Positions 24,514 through 31,861 of a stretch of 40,403 bases of DNA are shown in pieces. Numbering within the stretch: the first letter of the stretch is position 1; every line of letters begins with the position of its first letter. The notes under the pieces were generated by a model that saw only the letters and a list, made by a program, of their open reading frames with translations, did not search any database and was not told the DNA's origin. The position numbers and the translations under genes were made by a program. The DNA is from JAVBNF01 sp031551725 (GTDB lineage: Bacteria; Bacteroidota; Bacteroidia; Bacteroidales; P3): NCBI GenBank assembly GCA_031551725.1, contig JAVBNF010000011.1, positions 1 through 40,403 of the forward strand. Reading direction: 5' to 3'.

Positions 24514-25536
24514 ATGAAAAAAAAAAAATTAGAAATAGCTATTCATCTTGTATTTTGGTGTATATTGGGATATTATTTTGTTCAAAGATCTCAATTCCGT
24601 TTTACAACATTCAGCTATCCGCATGAAATAGCTACATTTATAGTCTCCATTGCCTTAGTGTATACTTGCACTTTATTTTGCTATCCAAAATACGGGCGCG
24701 AAAAACATTACACAGCCTTTTTTGCGACATATTTTAGCACTTTATTTCTTTTTTCAGCTATTGAATTTTTCATTATCTATCCCAAAATCCATGCTTTTAT
24801 AGCAAGAACGCCAGAAAGCGAGCACTTTTCATACTATCGTTGGAATATTATCGGTATTCTTTCTCGAAATTTCATTTTATCCGCCTTGTTTACATTGGCT
24901 ATTGCTTATCGTGATACCGTTCGACGTTTGAAGTCTTCAGATAAAAATGCGGCTAAATTAAAAGCTGAAATCTCAGCTATACGCGATCACATGAATTTCC
25001 ACATGTTTTTCAACCACATGAACAACCTTTATTCAATCGCGTCGATGAATAACGATAAGTGTAGTAGCCATATCGGACATCTTTCGGATACAATGCGCTA
25101 TATGTTCCAATATTCCCAGCAGGAAACGGTTTCCCTTGCCGACGAGATCCGGTGCATGCAAAGCCTTATTGAACTCGAAAAACTGAAAGTGTATAATACG
25201 GAAATTAATTTCAAGGTGGATTGCATTTCCAGTCCGGAAAACATATTGATTCCGCCACTTTTATTTGAAACATTTATCAATAATGCTTTCAAATATTGCG
25301 GACAGGAAGCAGGGGATTTTATCTCCATCCAAATGCAGGCAGACGAAAAGCAGCTTAACTTTATTTGTAAAAATAGCATTGGACAGAAAAATGCAGCCGT
25401 TATCTCTACCAAAAACGGCATTAAAAGCATAACAGAGCGCCTTCGGTTGTTATTCCCCAATACGCATCATCTGGAATTAGTTCCTTCCGAAGAAATGTAT
25501 ATGGTAAAACTACAGCTAAAATTAAACGCAGTATGA
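24514..25536 (+). CDS. LytS/YehU-type sensor histidine kinase
   Basis: 340 residues from ATG 24514. Four hydrophobic helices (about 8-25, 35-60, 70-90, 115-140) form the membrane sensor. The His_kinase domain (PF06580 type) has the phosphoacceptor motif NFHMFFNHMNNLYSI with His163, the LSDTMRYMF segment, and an ATPase domain with IPPLLFETFINNAFKY (N-box) and KNGIKSITERLRLLFP. The upstream coiled segment (RLKSSDKNAAKLKAEISAIR) links membrane and catalytic parts. An alternative TTG start at 24478 would put the leader hairpin inside the coding region and is less likely. The start codon is followed by a run of 12 A. Stop and next start overlap (ATGA), so kinase and regulator are co-translated. 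Confidence 0.92.
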   Translation: MKKKKLEIAIHLVFWCILGYYFVQRSQFRFTTFSYPHEIATFIVSIALVYTCTLFCYPKYGREKHYTAFFATYFSTLFLFSAIEFFIIYPKIHAFIARTPESEHFSYYRWNIIGILSRNFILSALFTLAIAYRDTVRRLKSSDKNAAKLKAEISAIRDHMNFHMFFNHMNNLYSIASMNNDKCSSHIGHLSDTMRYMFQYSQQETVSLADEIRCMQSLIELEKLKVYNTEINFKVDCISSPENILIPPLLFETFINNAFKYCGQEAGDFISIQMQADEKQLNFICKNSIGQKNAAVISTKNGIKSITERLRLLFPNTHHLELVPSEEMYMVKLQLKLNAV

Positions 25537-26240
25537 GTACAAAAGTTGTAATTGTAGAAGATGAACGAATGGCATTGGAATATGAAGTCACAGTCGTTTC
25601 CCAATATCAAGAGCTTAATATTTGTGCTATATTCCGGAATGGCTCCGATGCCAAAGAATATCTGAATAAGCATGATATAGATTTGCTCATTTTAGACATG
25701 CAGCTTCCCGATATGAAAGGTTTTGAAATGCTCCAAGATGTAAAAAAAGCGCAAAAGGTAATCGTTGTTACAGCGTATAAGGATTTTGCTGCAGAAAGCT
25801 TTGCAATTGAGAAGCATCAAATTATCGATTACATTTTGAAACCTTTCCAACCTGAAAGATTTGAAAAATCTTTACAAAAATACCGGGATGTTGTTAAAGT
25901 AGAGCAGCTAAAAACGAATGTCGACAAACTGTTTAAAGATGGCTCAACCCTTGAGCCGGACAGCATGCTCATTAAGCAGATGGAATATGCCGTTCGGGAT
26001 AAAGGGAGCAATTATACGATCTTGCATTTTGATGGCACTACACATCGCTCGCGGGAATCGTTAAGCAGACTTTTAGAAATTTGTCCTGCGTTTGTGCAGG
26101 TGTCAAAAGATACCATTGTAAACACCAAGAAAGCTGGCTATCTCTCCCAAAAGAATGCTTTTAAAATCAAAGACAATCTATTCGAAGTCAGTAAAGCATA
26201 CCCGCTTCCAGAGTGGTTCTTGGCTAAGAATAAATCTTAA
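25533..26240 (+). CDS. LytTR-family response regulator
   Basis: 235 residues. N-terminal receiver domain: VVIVEDE acidic pair, phosphoacceptor Asp55 in LLILDMQLPD, the TAYKDFA switch and Lys in ILKPFQ. C-terminal LytTR DNA-binding domain (about 145-225): VRDKGSNYTILHFDGTTH, SLSRLLEICPAFVQVSKDTIVN. Phosphorylated by the kinase encoded just upstream (gene overlap of 4 nt). LytTR domains bind paired direct repeats in promoters; likely targets are the two secreted-protein genes that follow, by position only. Confidence 0.93.
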   Translation: MSTKVVIVEDERMALEYEVTVVSQYQELNICAIFRNGSDAKEYLNKHDIDLLILDMQLPDMKGFEMLQDVKKAQKVIVVTAYKDFAAESFAIEKHQIIDYILKPFQPERFEKSLQKYRDVVKVEQLKTNVDKLFKDGSTLEPDSMLIKQMEYAVRDKGSNYTILHFDGTTHRSRESLSRLLEICPAFVQVSKDTIVNTKKAGYLSQKNAFKIKDNLFEVSKAYPLPEWFLAKNKS

Positions 26241-26407
26241 GGCTTATCTCCAAAAACTTTCTATACCCAATTTTTTGCTGTTGATAACTTTTTCAACAAG
26301 CTAATTATTTGTTTTTTATAAAATCGTCATTTTCTTTTGCACCCAGAAATAATTTTCAGGGCTTGCATAGTGCTTTTTTTACCTCTACTTTTGTCGATAA
26401 TGTTAAG

Positions 26408-26415
26408 TATTTTTG
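26408..26415 (+). promoter_or_regulatory. -7 box TATTTTTG upstream of T9SS-sorted protein
   Basis: Exact TAnnTTTG match 25 nt before the ATG at 26441. A TTTTG at 26389-26393 is closer than the usual -33 spacing. The 200-nt gap before it has a weak GTTGA/TCAAC stem (near 26280) and no gene. Confidence 0.55.
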
Positions 26416-26440
26416 TCTGATACAAATAATATTCAAGATC

Positions 26441-26968
26441 ATGAAAAAAACAATCTGGCACTACACGCCGTTTTTATTTCTGCTTGCCATTGTCGCTATG
26501 ATGATGCTCTGTGTGGCCTTGCAGGCACAAACTAAATTCTACGTCTATCAAAATGCGGCTAACAAGATAGACTCTACACCTGTGAGCAATCTTCAAAAGA
26601 TGACTTTTGAAGGCAGCAGTTTTTCGATTTACAATACCGATGGCACACAGAAGACATACACTAAAAGTAATGTTGCGTTGATGAGTTTTGATTCCAAGAT
26701 GATTAAAAAATCAACTTCAATCAAGTCCGGCAATCGGGATCTCAAAATATCTATTTCTCCAAATCCGGTAATCAATTACTTGAACATTAATTCCGATACC
26801 CGCATGGAGCAAATAGAAATACTTGATATGCAGGGTAAAAGTGTGTTAAAGAGAAAAGTAAACACCAAAACCTCGCATATTGATTTAAGTTTTCTTCCCA
26901 AAGGTATTTATATGCTGCAAATATCTTCCAAGAGCGGACAAGGTACAGAGAAAATTATTAAAAATTAA
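26441..26968 (+). CDS. Secreted protein with type IX secretion C-terminal sorting domain
   Basis: 175 residues from ATG 26441 (MKKTIWHYTPF). A signal peptide with two short hydrophobic runs ends CVALQAQ. A short beta segment (KFYVYQNAANKIDSTPVSNLQKMTFEG, in two parts) resembles the repeat seen at the start of the next protein. The C-terminal 80 residues are a type A T9SS sorting domain: ISISPNPVINYLNI, EQIEILDMQGKSVL, IDLSFLPKGIYMLQI, and a lysine-rich end EKIIKN. Proteins with this tail are exported by T9SS and attached to the surface or released. The longer in-frame start at 26309 precedes the promoter box and is not used. Next gene follows at 13 nt. Confidence 0.85.
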   Translation: MKKTIWHYTPFLFLLAIVAMMMLCVALQAQTKFYVYQNAANKIDSTPVSNLQKMTFEGSSFSIYNTDGTQKTYTKSNVALMSFDSKMIKKSTSIKSGNRDLKISISPNPVINYLNINSDTRMEQIEILDMQGKSVLKRKVNTKTSHIDLSFLPKGIYMLQISSKSGQGTEKIIKN

Positions 26969-26981
26969 GGAGGATAAAAAA

Positions 26982-28502
26982 ATGAGAAAATATATACTAA
27001 TTACTATAATACTTTTAACCAGTGCTGCCTCGCACGCCCAAGACACCCTGTTTTTCTACAAAGGCAACATTAAGAATGCATACGGCGACAATGTATTCTT
27101 GAAGATCGCAGCGAAAGACATGGATACCATTACCTTTAATTCTGCCCAAGACAGCCTTTTAGTTTATAAAAATGGCATTGCTTTCTCAAAAACAGCATTG
27201 GAAGACATGGATAGTATCAGCTTTCATTATGATTACTGCCCCGACTGCGGCATTGGCCGTTTTGTTGGTATTCCGCTTTTGGGTTATGGTGTTCCGGCAG
27301 ACAGAAGAGTTGATGCCCGTGCACATATCGACAGTGCTCGCGCTAAAATGAGGGAACTGGGCTATCCGTATGATTATTTAAATTGGGATCAGTATGAAAT
27401 AGCCATGCACTATATGGATAAAGGACGCCTGTATGTGAATGCTGTAAGAAACGGATATGACCAACCTCGTGGACGGTTCTACGGTAATGGAGGAGAGTGT
27501 TATACCAAGGGGTACGATTATTTAAGCGATACGGTTGTTATTTTTATCAGCGGCGGCCCGGATTATGCCTGGGGATATTCCCTTCAACCTTCACAAGTAT
27601 TATATAGCGGAGTTGCAGATGAAAAAACATTAGAACCGAAGGATTTTATTCCGGCATCCAATGCAATCATCAACCGAGCTTACAACCAAAAACATACGTC
27701 TATTCTTACAGTGCCCCATGCAGGGGCAGGATTATTTCATCCTATTGTGGCAGACTGGCCGCGTGGTGAAATTTGTTTCTTTGATTATACTACTGCTTGC
27801 GGTAATAAGCAAAAATCATGGCCGGAGAATATGTTATCTTATCAAGATGCGGAACTTGTTAATGCCATTGCTATAGAATTGCTTCGATATACAGTTGAAA
27901 AACTCAAGAGCATGAACAAAACCATTGTATATTGGGGAGTATCTTGGGGTGCAATGACAATGGCACGCTATTTACTCTATTATCCGATTGAAGATTTTGC
28001 TCATGTTGATTTATTTGGTTTTCAACCGAATATGAATGCGGGGCACGTGTCAGTGGTTAGAGAGCAATTTGGAGATTCTAATTTTATTGTAAAAGGAAAA
28101 ATGATATTAGGTCTTGAAGGCTACGAAATGGCCAGATGGCGAACTTTACCGTGGCTTACCCGCCAAGATTTAAGCCGACTGCGTATGGTAATAGGGAATG
28201 AAGATGAGACCTTCGGATTTCCGAGTATGGATGTTATCAATGAATTAACAAGCGCAGGTGCCACTGTTGTTGAACTAATGGGTGTTGGGCATACCAACTT
28301 TCTTTGGTTTGAGAACCCATACACCGCCGAAAGTGAAGAAATTACCAACTCTTGGGAAGATGATATGCGGATTTATACAAAGAGCGGTATTCAAACGATT
28401 AAATCGAAAACTCGAAAGGCTAAAGCAAAAGCCGTTCCTCGCAAAATAAAAACTGAAGAACCTGCTATTCCTGCGCCGTGGATACTTCCTATGAAATACT
28501 AA
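26982..28502 (+). CDS. Secreted alpha/beta-hydrolase-fold protein
   Basis: 506 residues. A signal peptide ends SAASHAQ at about residue 19. Two short repeats (DTLFFYKGNIKNAYGDNVF, DSLLVYKNGIAFSKTAL, each followed by MD-I-F) form an N-terminal module. The hydrolase core has VVIFISGGPDYAWGYS, a nucleophile motif GVSWG with Ser321, a candidate acid in GNEDETFGF (Asp408) and His437 in GVGHTNF, which fits a Ser-Asp-His triad. The C-terminal 45 residues are basic and low complexity (KSKTRKAKAKAVPRKIK) and no sorting domain is seen. Substrate unknown; esterase or peptidase activity is possible. Co-transcribed with the T9SS-sorted protein and next to the LytS/LytTR pair. Confidence 0.8.
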   Translation: MRKYILITIILLTSAASHAQDTLFFYKGNIKNAYGDNVFLKIAAKDMDTITFNSAQDSLLVYKNGIAFSKTALEDMDSISFHYDYCPDCGIGRFVGIPLLGYGVPADRRVDARAHIDSARAKMRELGYPYDYLNWDQYEIAMHYMDKGRLYVNAVRNGYDQPRGRFYGNGGECYTKGYDYLSDTVVIFISGGPDYAWGYSLQPSQVLYSGVADEKTLEPKDFIPASNAIINRAYNQKHTSILTVPHAGAGLFHPIVADWPRGEICFFDYTTACGNKQKSWPENMLSYQDAELVNAIAIELLRYTVEKLKSMNKTIVYWGVSWGAMTMARYLLYYPIEDFAHVDLFGFQPNMNAGHVSVVREQFGDSNFIVKGKMILGLEGYEMARWRTLPWLTRQDLSRLRMVIGNEDETFGFPSMDVINELTSAGATVVELMGVGHTNFLWFENPYTAESEEITNSWEDDMRIYTKSGIQTIKSKTRKAKAKAVPRKIKTEEPAIPAPWILPMKY

Positions 28503-28511
28503 TTAAATACT

Positions 28512-28700
28512 TTATAAATCAAAACACAATCTTATGCTTAAAGAAAATTTAAAAGGACAAACATCTACAGTAATTGATGTGAGTAATTTGATAATAGGAT
28601 TTAAATGTCCTACTTTTCTCAAAGCTCTCATAGCACCAAGTTCGGATGCTGCGGTAAGCATGTTGCGAAGCTCCAATATGTCTAAATTGACCACTCCCAT
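28512..28700 (-). pseudogene. Possible remnant of a small DNA-binding-type protein
   Basis: A 62-codon minus-strand frame beginning MGVVNLDILELRNMLTAASE and continuing LGAMRALRKVGHLNPII. The helical first 40 residues resemble the opening of small Bacteroidota accessory-element proteins with a following HTH region (from memory, not verified). The second half (LLTSITVDVCPFKF and on) does not continue the pattern, so a truncation or frameshift is suspected. It lies between the hydrolase gene and the DUF4143 ATPase. The plus-strand frame over the same bases (28534-28728) is less protein-like. The rest of the 28503-29044 gap (28701-28929) is AT-rich with nothing assignable. Confidence 0.3.
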
Positions 28701-28929
28701 TCAGGAAAAAAGGTTATACAAATGTTAATTTTATGCAAAGTTAAACAACAAAAATTGGAAAACATGCATGTTTGGCGCAGGAAAAACACTACACATAATT
28801 TGTTATACGCACAATCCTCAGTAAAATCAAGCAAGAAGAGCATGTAGATTTTTTCTACAATCTTTTTAAAATCAACAAAAATTTCACAAATCCATTTCTG
28901 CCTAATTTTCAATTACTTAATCGAATTTA

Positions 28930-29010
28930 CCAAATCAGGAAGTAAAAATGTGCCAAATTACGAAGTAAAAATATACCAAATTAGGAAGTAAAAACTTGCC
29001 AAGTTCAGAA
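28930..29010. repeat. 23-bp tandem repeats (three copies plus a degenerate fourth)
   Basis: Units start at 28930, 28953 and 28976, each 23 nt, of consensus CCAAATYAGGAAGTAAAAAT then three variable bases. A partial fourth starts at 28999 (CCAAGTTCAGAA). They abut the promoter box of the DUF4143 ATPase gene, so they look like operator or iteron-like binding sites. No spacers are present, so this is not a CRISPR array. Confidence 0.8.
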
Positions 29011-29018
29011 ATTCTGTG

Positions 29019-29026
29019 TATCTTTG
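29019..29026 (+). promoter_or_regulatory. -7 box TATCTTTG upstream of DUF4143 ATPase
   Basis: Exact TAnnTTTG match 18 nt before the ATG at 29045, directly after the tandem repeats. Confidence 0.65.
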
Positions 29027-29044
29027 CACCATAAAACATTGCAT

Positions 29045-30313
29045 ATGAGCAACAATAAATACACTACAAGAATTTGCGATTTTGAACTCAAAAATGCGCT
29101 TGACACCATGGGTGCTGTGCTTATTGAGGGGGCGAAATGGTGCGGAAAAACAAGTACTGCCACAAATGTCGCACGAAGTGTATTGTTTATGCAAGACCCT
29201 GATAAAGCACGTTCTTATCAAGAAATGGCAGATACAAAACCCTCGTTATTGCTTAAAGGAGAAAGTCCACGCCTGCTTGATGAGTGGCAAATGGCTCCTG
29301 TTCTTTGGGATGCGGTGCGTTTTGAGGTAGATAAACGAGGTTTAGCCGGACAATTTATCTTAACTGGTTCTGCGGTACCAGCTGACAATGTAACAGCTCA
29401 CACCGGAACAGGACGTTTTGCACGAATTTTAATGCGTCCGATGAGTTTGTATGAATCAAAAGAATCGAACGGCACCGTTTCGCTAGCCAATTTGTTTGAT
29501 AAAAAACACGAAATAGAAGGCCTGTCCGATTTAAGTATCGAACAGATAGCACTCACATTATGTCGAGGAGGATTTCCTGCTACAATCAATAAGCCCGAAA
29601 AGGCAGCCTTACGAATGTCTATTGACTACGTTGAAGCAATTATCAATCAAGATATTTCAAAAGTTGATGGTGTAGAGAAAAATCCAAACCGTGTTAGATT
29701 ACTCTTGCGCTCACTTGCCAGGAACATTGCAACAATGGCTTCTGTACAAACTATATTGAATGATGTCGAAAGTACGGATACAAGTATTTCAGATAAAACT
29801 TTTGCTACTTATCACAATGCTTTACGTCGAATTTTTGTAGTAGAAGATATGCCTGCGTGGTCGCCTTCACTACGTTCTAAAACAGCAATACGAACTTCAC
29901 CAAAACGTCACTTTGTTGACCCTGCAATTGCTACAGCGGTTATGCGCATCAATCCAGTGGCAGTTTTGCAGGATTTCGAATATTTCGGATTTCTGTTCGA
30001 AGCATTATGTGCACGCGATGTTCGCATTTATGCACAACGAAATGATGGAGACGTGTTTCATTATCGCGACAAGAGCGGATTGGAGGCAGATATGATTGTA
30101 CAACTGCATGATGGTCGTTGGGGAGCAATAGAAGTAAAATTAGGAAATAATCAAATTGAGCAAGCAGCAGAAAATCTGTTGAAGCTGAAAGAAAAGATTG
30201 ACACGGATAAAATGCGTGAACCTTCGTTTTTGCTCGTATTAACCGGCGGACAATTTGCCTATCGCAGAAAAGATGGCGTTTTAGTTGTCCCCATTGGATG
30301 TTTGAAAGATTAA
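29045..30313 (+). CDS. AAA family ATPase with DUF4143 (AAA_14) and nuclease-like C-terminus
   Basis: 422 residues from ATG 29045; an in-frame TTG at 29024 lies inside the promoter box. Walker A is GAKWCGKT (about residues 30-37), Walker B RLLDEWQ, and sensor region FILTGSAVP. A helical DUF4143 region follows. The C-terminus has a PD-(D/E)XK-like pattern: SGLEADMIVQLHDGRWGAIEVKLG with E, D and ExK in the expected order. This family is common and multi-copy in bacteria and archaea; its function is not settled. Neighbours are a small conserved protein and the 3' fragment of a second member of the same family (30755-30916), so this is an accessory patch. Tandem repeats just upstream suggest self-regulation. 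Confidence 0.88.
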   Translation: MSNNKYTTRICDFELKNALDTMGAVLIEGAKWCGKTSTATNVARSVLFMQDPDKARSYQEMADTKPSLLLKGESPRLLDEWQMAPVLWDAVRFEVDKRGLAGQFILTGSAVPADNVTAHTGTGRFARILMRPMSLYESKESNGTVSLANLFDKKHEIEGLSDLSIEQIALTLCRGGFPATINKPEKAALRMSIDYVEAIINQDISKVDGVEKNPNRVRLLLRSLARNIATMASVQTILNDVESTDTSISDKTFATYHNALRRIFVVEDMPAWSPSLRSKTAIRTSPKRHFVDPAIATAVMRINPVAVLQDFEYFGFLFEALCARDVRIYAQRNDGDVFHYRDKSGLEADMIVQLHDGRWGAIEVKLGNNQIEQAAENLLKLKEKIDTDKMREPSFLLVLTGGQFAYRRKDGVLVVPIGCLKD

Positions 30314-30336
30314 TTAATATTAAAAAGAATAATGAT

Positions 30337-30756
30337 ATGAGTTTAGATATCCATTTTTTCAAAAATGATGTTGATTTTCGGGAAATAAGAACGAACATTA
30401 ATACCCTTCAAGAAACGTTTCAAAACATTCAAAAAGAAATTGAACAACTCGAAGATGATTACGAGGATGCAAAATTATCCGCTTTTAACATTACCCATAA
30501 TCTTCACAAAATGGCAGATGCAGTGGGGTTATACAATGTTTTATGGCACCCTGAGGAAATAGGTATTACTTTAGCTTCTCAAATGATCTTGCCCCTCGAA
30601 AAAGGCATTAAGGAGCTGGAGGCAAATCCCGATAAATACAAAGCATATAACCCGCCTAATGGTTGGGGAAACTATGAAAATCTTGTCAGTTTCTGCAAAT
30701 CAGTTTTACAGAAATGTTACGAATATCCTGATGCAGTAGTAGAAGCATGTACATAA
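30337..30756 (+). CDS. Conserved hypothetical protein (NITHN / NGWG motifs)
   Basis: 139 residues from ATG 30337 (MSLDIHFFKND); a start at 30298 would overlap the ATPase gene. A predicted coiled coil lies at about 20-45 (TLQETFQNIQKEIEQLEDDY). Conserved-looking motifs are FNITHNLHKMADAVGLY, LWHPEEIGI, NPPNGWGNYENLVSF and YEYPDAV. From memory this pattern recurs in small proteins of unknown function from several phyla. The final residues (VVEACT) are directly joined to the fragment of an ATPase gene, so the 3' end may have been altered by recombination. Located 23 nt after the DUF4143 ATPase. Confidence 0.7.
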   Translation: MSLDIHFFKNDVDFREIRTNINTLQETFQNIQKEIEQLEDDYEDAKLSAFNITHNLHKMADAVGLYNVLWHPEEIGITLASQMILPLEKGIKELEANPDKYKAYNPPNGWGNYENLVSFCKSVLQKCYEYPDAVVEACT

Positions 30757-30916
30757 AGAACTGATCGGAATAGAGGTGAAAAGTGGTAGAAAATATCAAA
30801 ATAACGGAATGACTGTATTTGCAAATAAATTTCATCCGAAAAAAGTGCTGTTGGTAGGCACCGGAGGCCTTTCGATTGAAGATTTCTTGCAAATTGATCC
30901 GGAAGAATTATTCTAA
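30755..30916 (+). pseudogene. 3' fragment of a second DUF4143 ATPase gene
   Basis: A 53-codon frame ending in TAA at 30914-30916 with no start codon of its own. It encodes KELIGIEVKSGRKYQNNGM, then FHPKKVLLVGTGGLSIEDFL and PEELF. The EVKSG motif followed by VLLVGTGG and a terminal acidic PEELF is the usual C-terminus of DUF4143/AAA_14 ATPases of a different subtype from the intact copy at 29045. The rest of the gene is missing; the preceding small gene overlaps it by two bases. Read as a deletion or replacement scar. Confidence 0.72.
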
Positions 30917-30980
30917 CAGATGTCATTTCCCGGACATCCATGTCATCCCCATTTCCTACAATCTATTCATTTGCACCGAA

Positions 30981-31012
30981 TTTGCATTTTAATTAAAATT
31001 TTCGTACTTTTG
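30981..31012 (+). promoter_or_regulatory. Bacteroidota-type promoter for lipoprotein gene
   Basis: TTTG (30981-30984), 20-nt spacer, TACTTTTG (31005-31012). It predicts a leader of about 115 nt before the ATG at 31133. The leader carries a small AGTATG/CATACT hairpin (31083-31101). Confidence 0.7.
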
Positions 31013-31132
31013 TAAAGACATTGTAATTTGTAACTAATGAGCGTGATCGCAAGTTATACACAAAAGTTTTTTAGTAACTATAAGTATGCTCACAACATAC
31101 TCATTCCGTCCATTATCAATTAAATAGATTTT

Positions 31133-31708
31133 ATGAAAACACGTTTTTTATTAATTTTATCTGCCCTTTTTTTAATCACAGCTTGTAAAAAGAAGAGCGA
31201 CGACTCTAATCGCATCACCATGAAAGTACATCCGTACTTAAGTGAAACCGATAATTATTACTATGTCGATTTTATGGTTGGCCCCGGTGATGTAAATGTT
31301 AACTGGGGAGACGGCAGAACGGAGCATTTTTCAAGTTCCGTTACCGACATCCGCCACCATTACCTCGATTCAGGCACATACACCGTTACAATCACCTCTT
31401 CAAATATAAAAAGATTCTATACTTCAAACCTGCAAGTAGACGATATTGACATCCGTTCGTGTTCCGACTTGCGTAGCATATCCTCCGTCAACGGAAATCT
31501 CGGAGCTTTGGACGCAAGTAACTGTGAATATATCCGCACAATCGAAATTGATAGAAATAATTTTTCGGCGGAAGCCTTGAACAACCTCTTCAAATCACTA
31601 CCGCAACATGAAGAAGGTTATCAAGCCTCTCTCTACATTAGCAACAATCCCGGCGCGGAAACATGCGACAAAAGTATTGCGGAAAACAAAGGCTGGAAAT
31701 TTCGCTAA
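31133..31708 (+). CDS. Lipoprotein with PKD-like domain
   Basis: 191 residues. A type II signal peptide with lipobox LITAC puts the lipid on Cys18, followed by KKKSDD. A PKD-like beta-sandwich follows (VNVNWGDGRTEHFSS, HHYLDSGTYTVTI, about 55-90). The second half (LQVDDIDIRSCSDLRSISSV, LGALDASNCEYIRTIEI) resembles a short leucine-rich or BspA-like surface repeat, ending GWKFR. Surface-exposed outer-membrane lipoprotein is inferred; function unknown. Own promoter upstream and a strong terminator downstream make it a single-gene unit. Confidence 0.85.
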   Translation: MKTRFLLILSALFLITACKKKSDDSNRITMKVHPYLSETDNYYYVDFMVGPGDVNVNWGDGRTEHFSSSVTDIRHHYLDSGTYTVTITSSNIKRFYTSNLQVDDIDIRSCSDLRSISSVNGNLGALDASNCEYIRTIEIDRNNFSAEALNNLFKSLPQHEEGYQASLYISNNPGAETCDKSIAENKGWKFR

Positions 31709-31728
31709 CAGAAATGTTTCATTTTAAC

Positions 31729-31764
31729 AAAACCCCGATAATTCATTGTGATTATCGGGGTTTT
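31729..31764. terminator. Strong stem-loop terminator between lipoprotein gene and secA
   Basis: A perfect 14-bp stem AAAACCCCGATAAT / ATTATCGGGGTTTT with an 8-nt loop, followed by CTCTTTT. The A-run on the other side lets it work in both directions. Confidence 0.9.
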
Positions 31765-31816
31765 CTCTTTTAAAAACATCTTCAAAATATTCATTGTTAT
31801 TTCTTCATTTTTTTCG

Positions 31817-31824
31817 TATCTTTG
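31817..31824 (+). promoter_or_regulatory. -7 box TATCTTTG upstream of secA
   Basis: Exact TAnnTTTG match 37 nt before the ATG at 31862, directly after the terminator. Confidence 0.65.
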
Positions 31825-31861
31825 CGAATTAATCTGTATTAAGCAAGAAATCTATCATATT

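Noticed and set aside
28534..28728. 64-codon plus-strand open frame after the hydrolase gene
   Set aside because: Composition is not protein-like and the minus strand over the same bases shows a better helix pattern.
28930..29010. CRISPR-like array
   Set aside because: The 23-bp units are directly adjacent with no spacers and no cas genes nearby; they are tandem repeats.
29024..29045. TTG start for the DUF4143 ATPase
   Set aside because: The codon lies inside the TATCTTTG promoter box, so it would not be in the mRNA.
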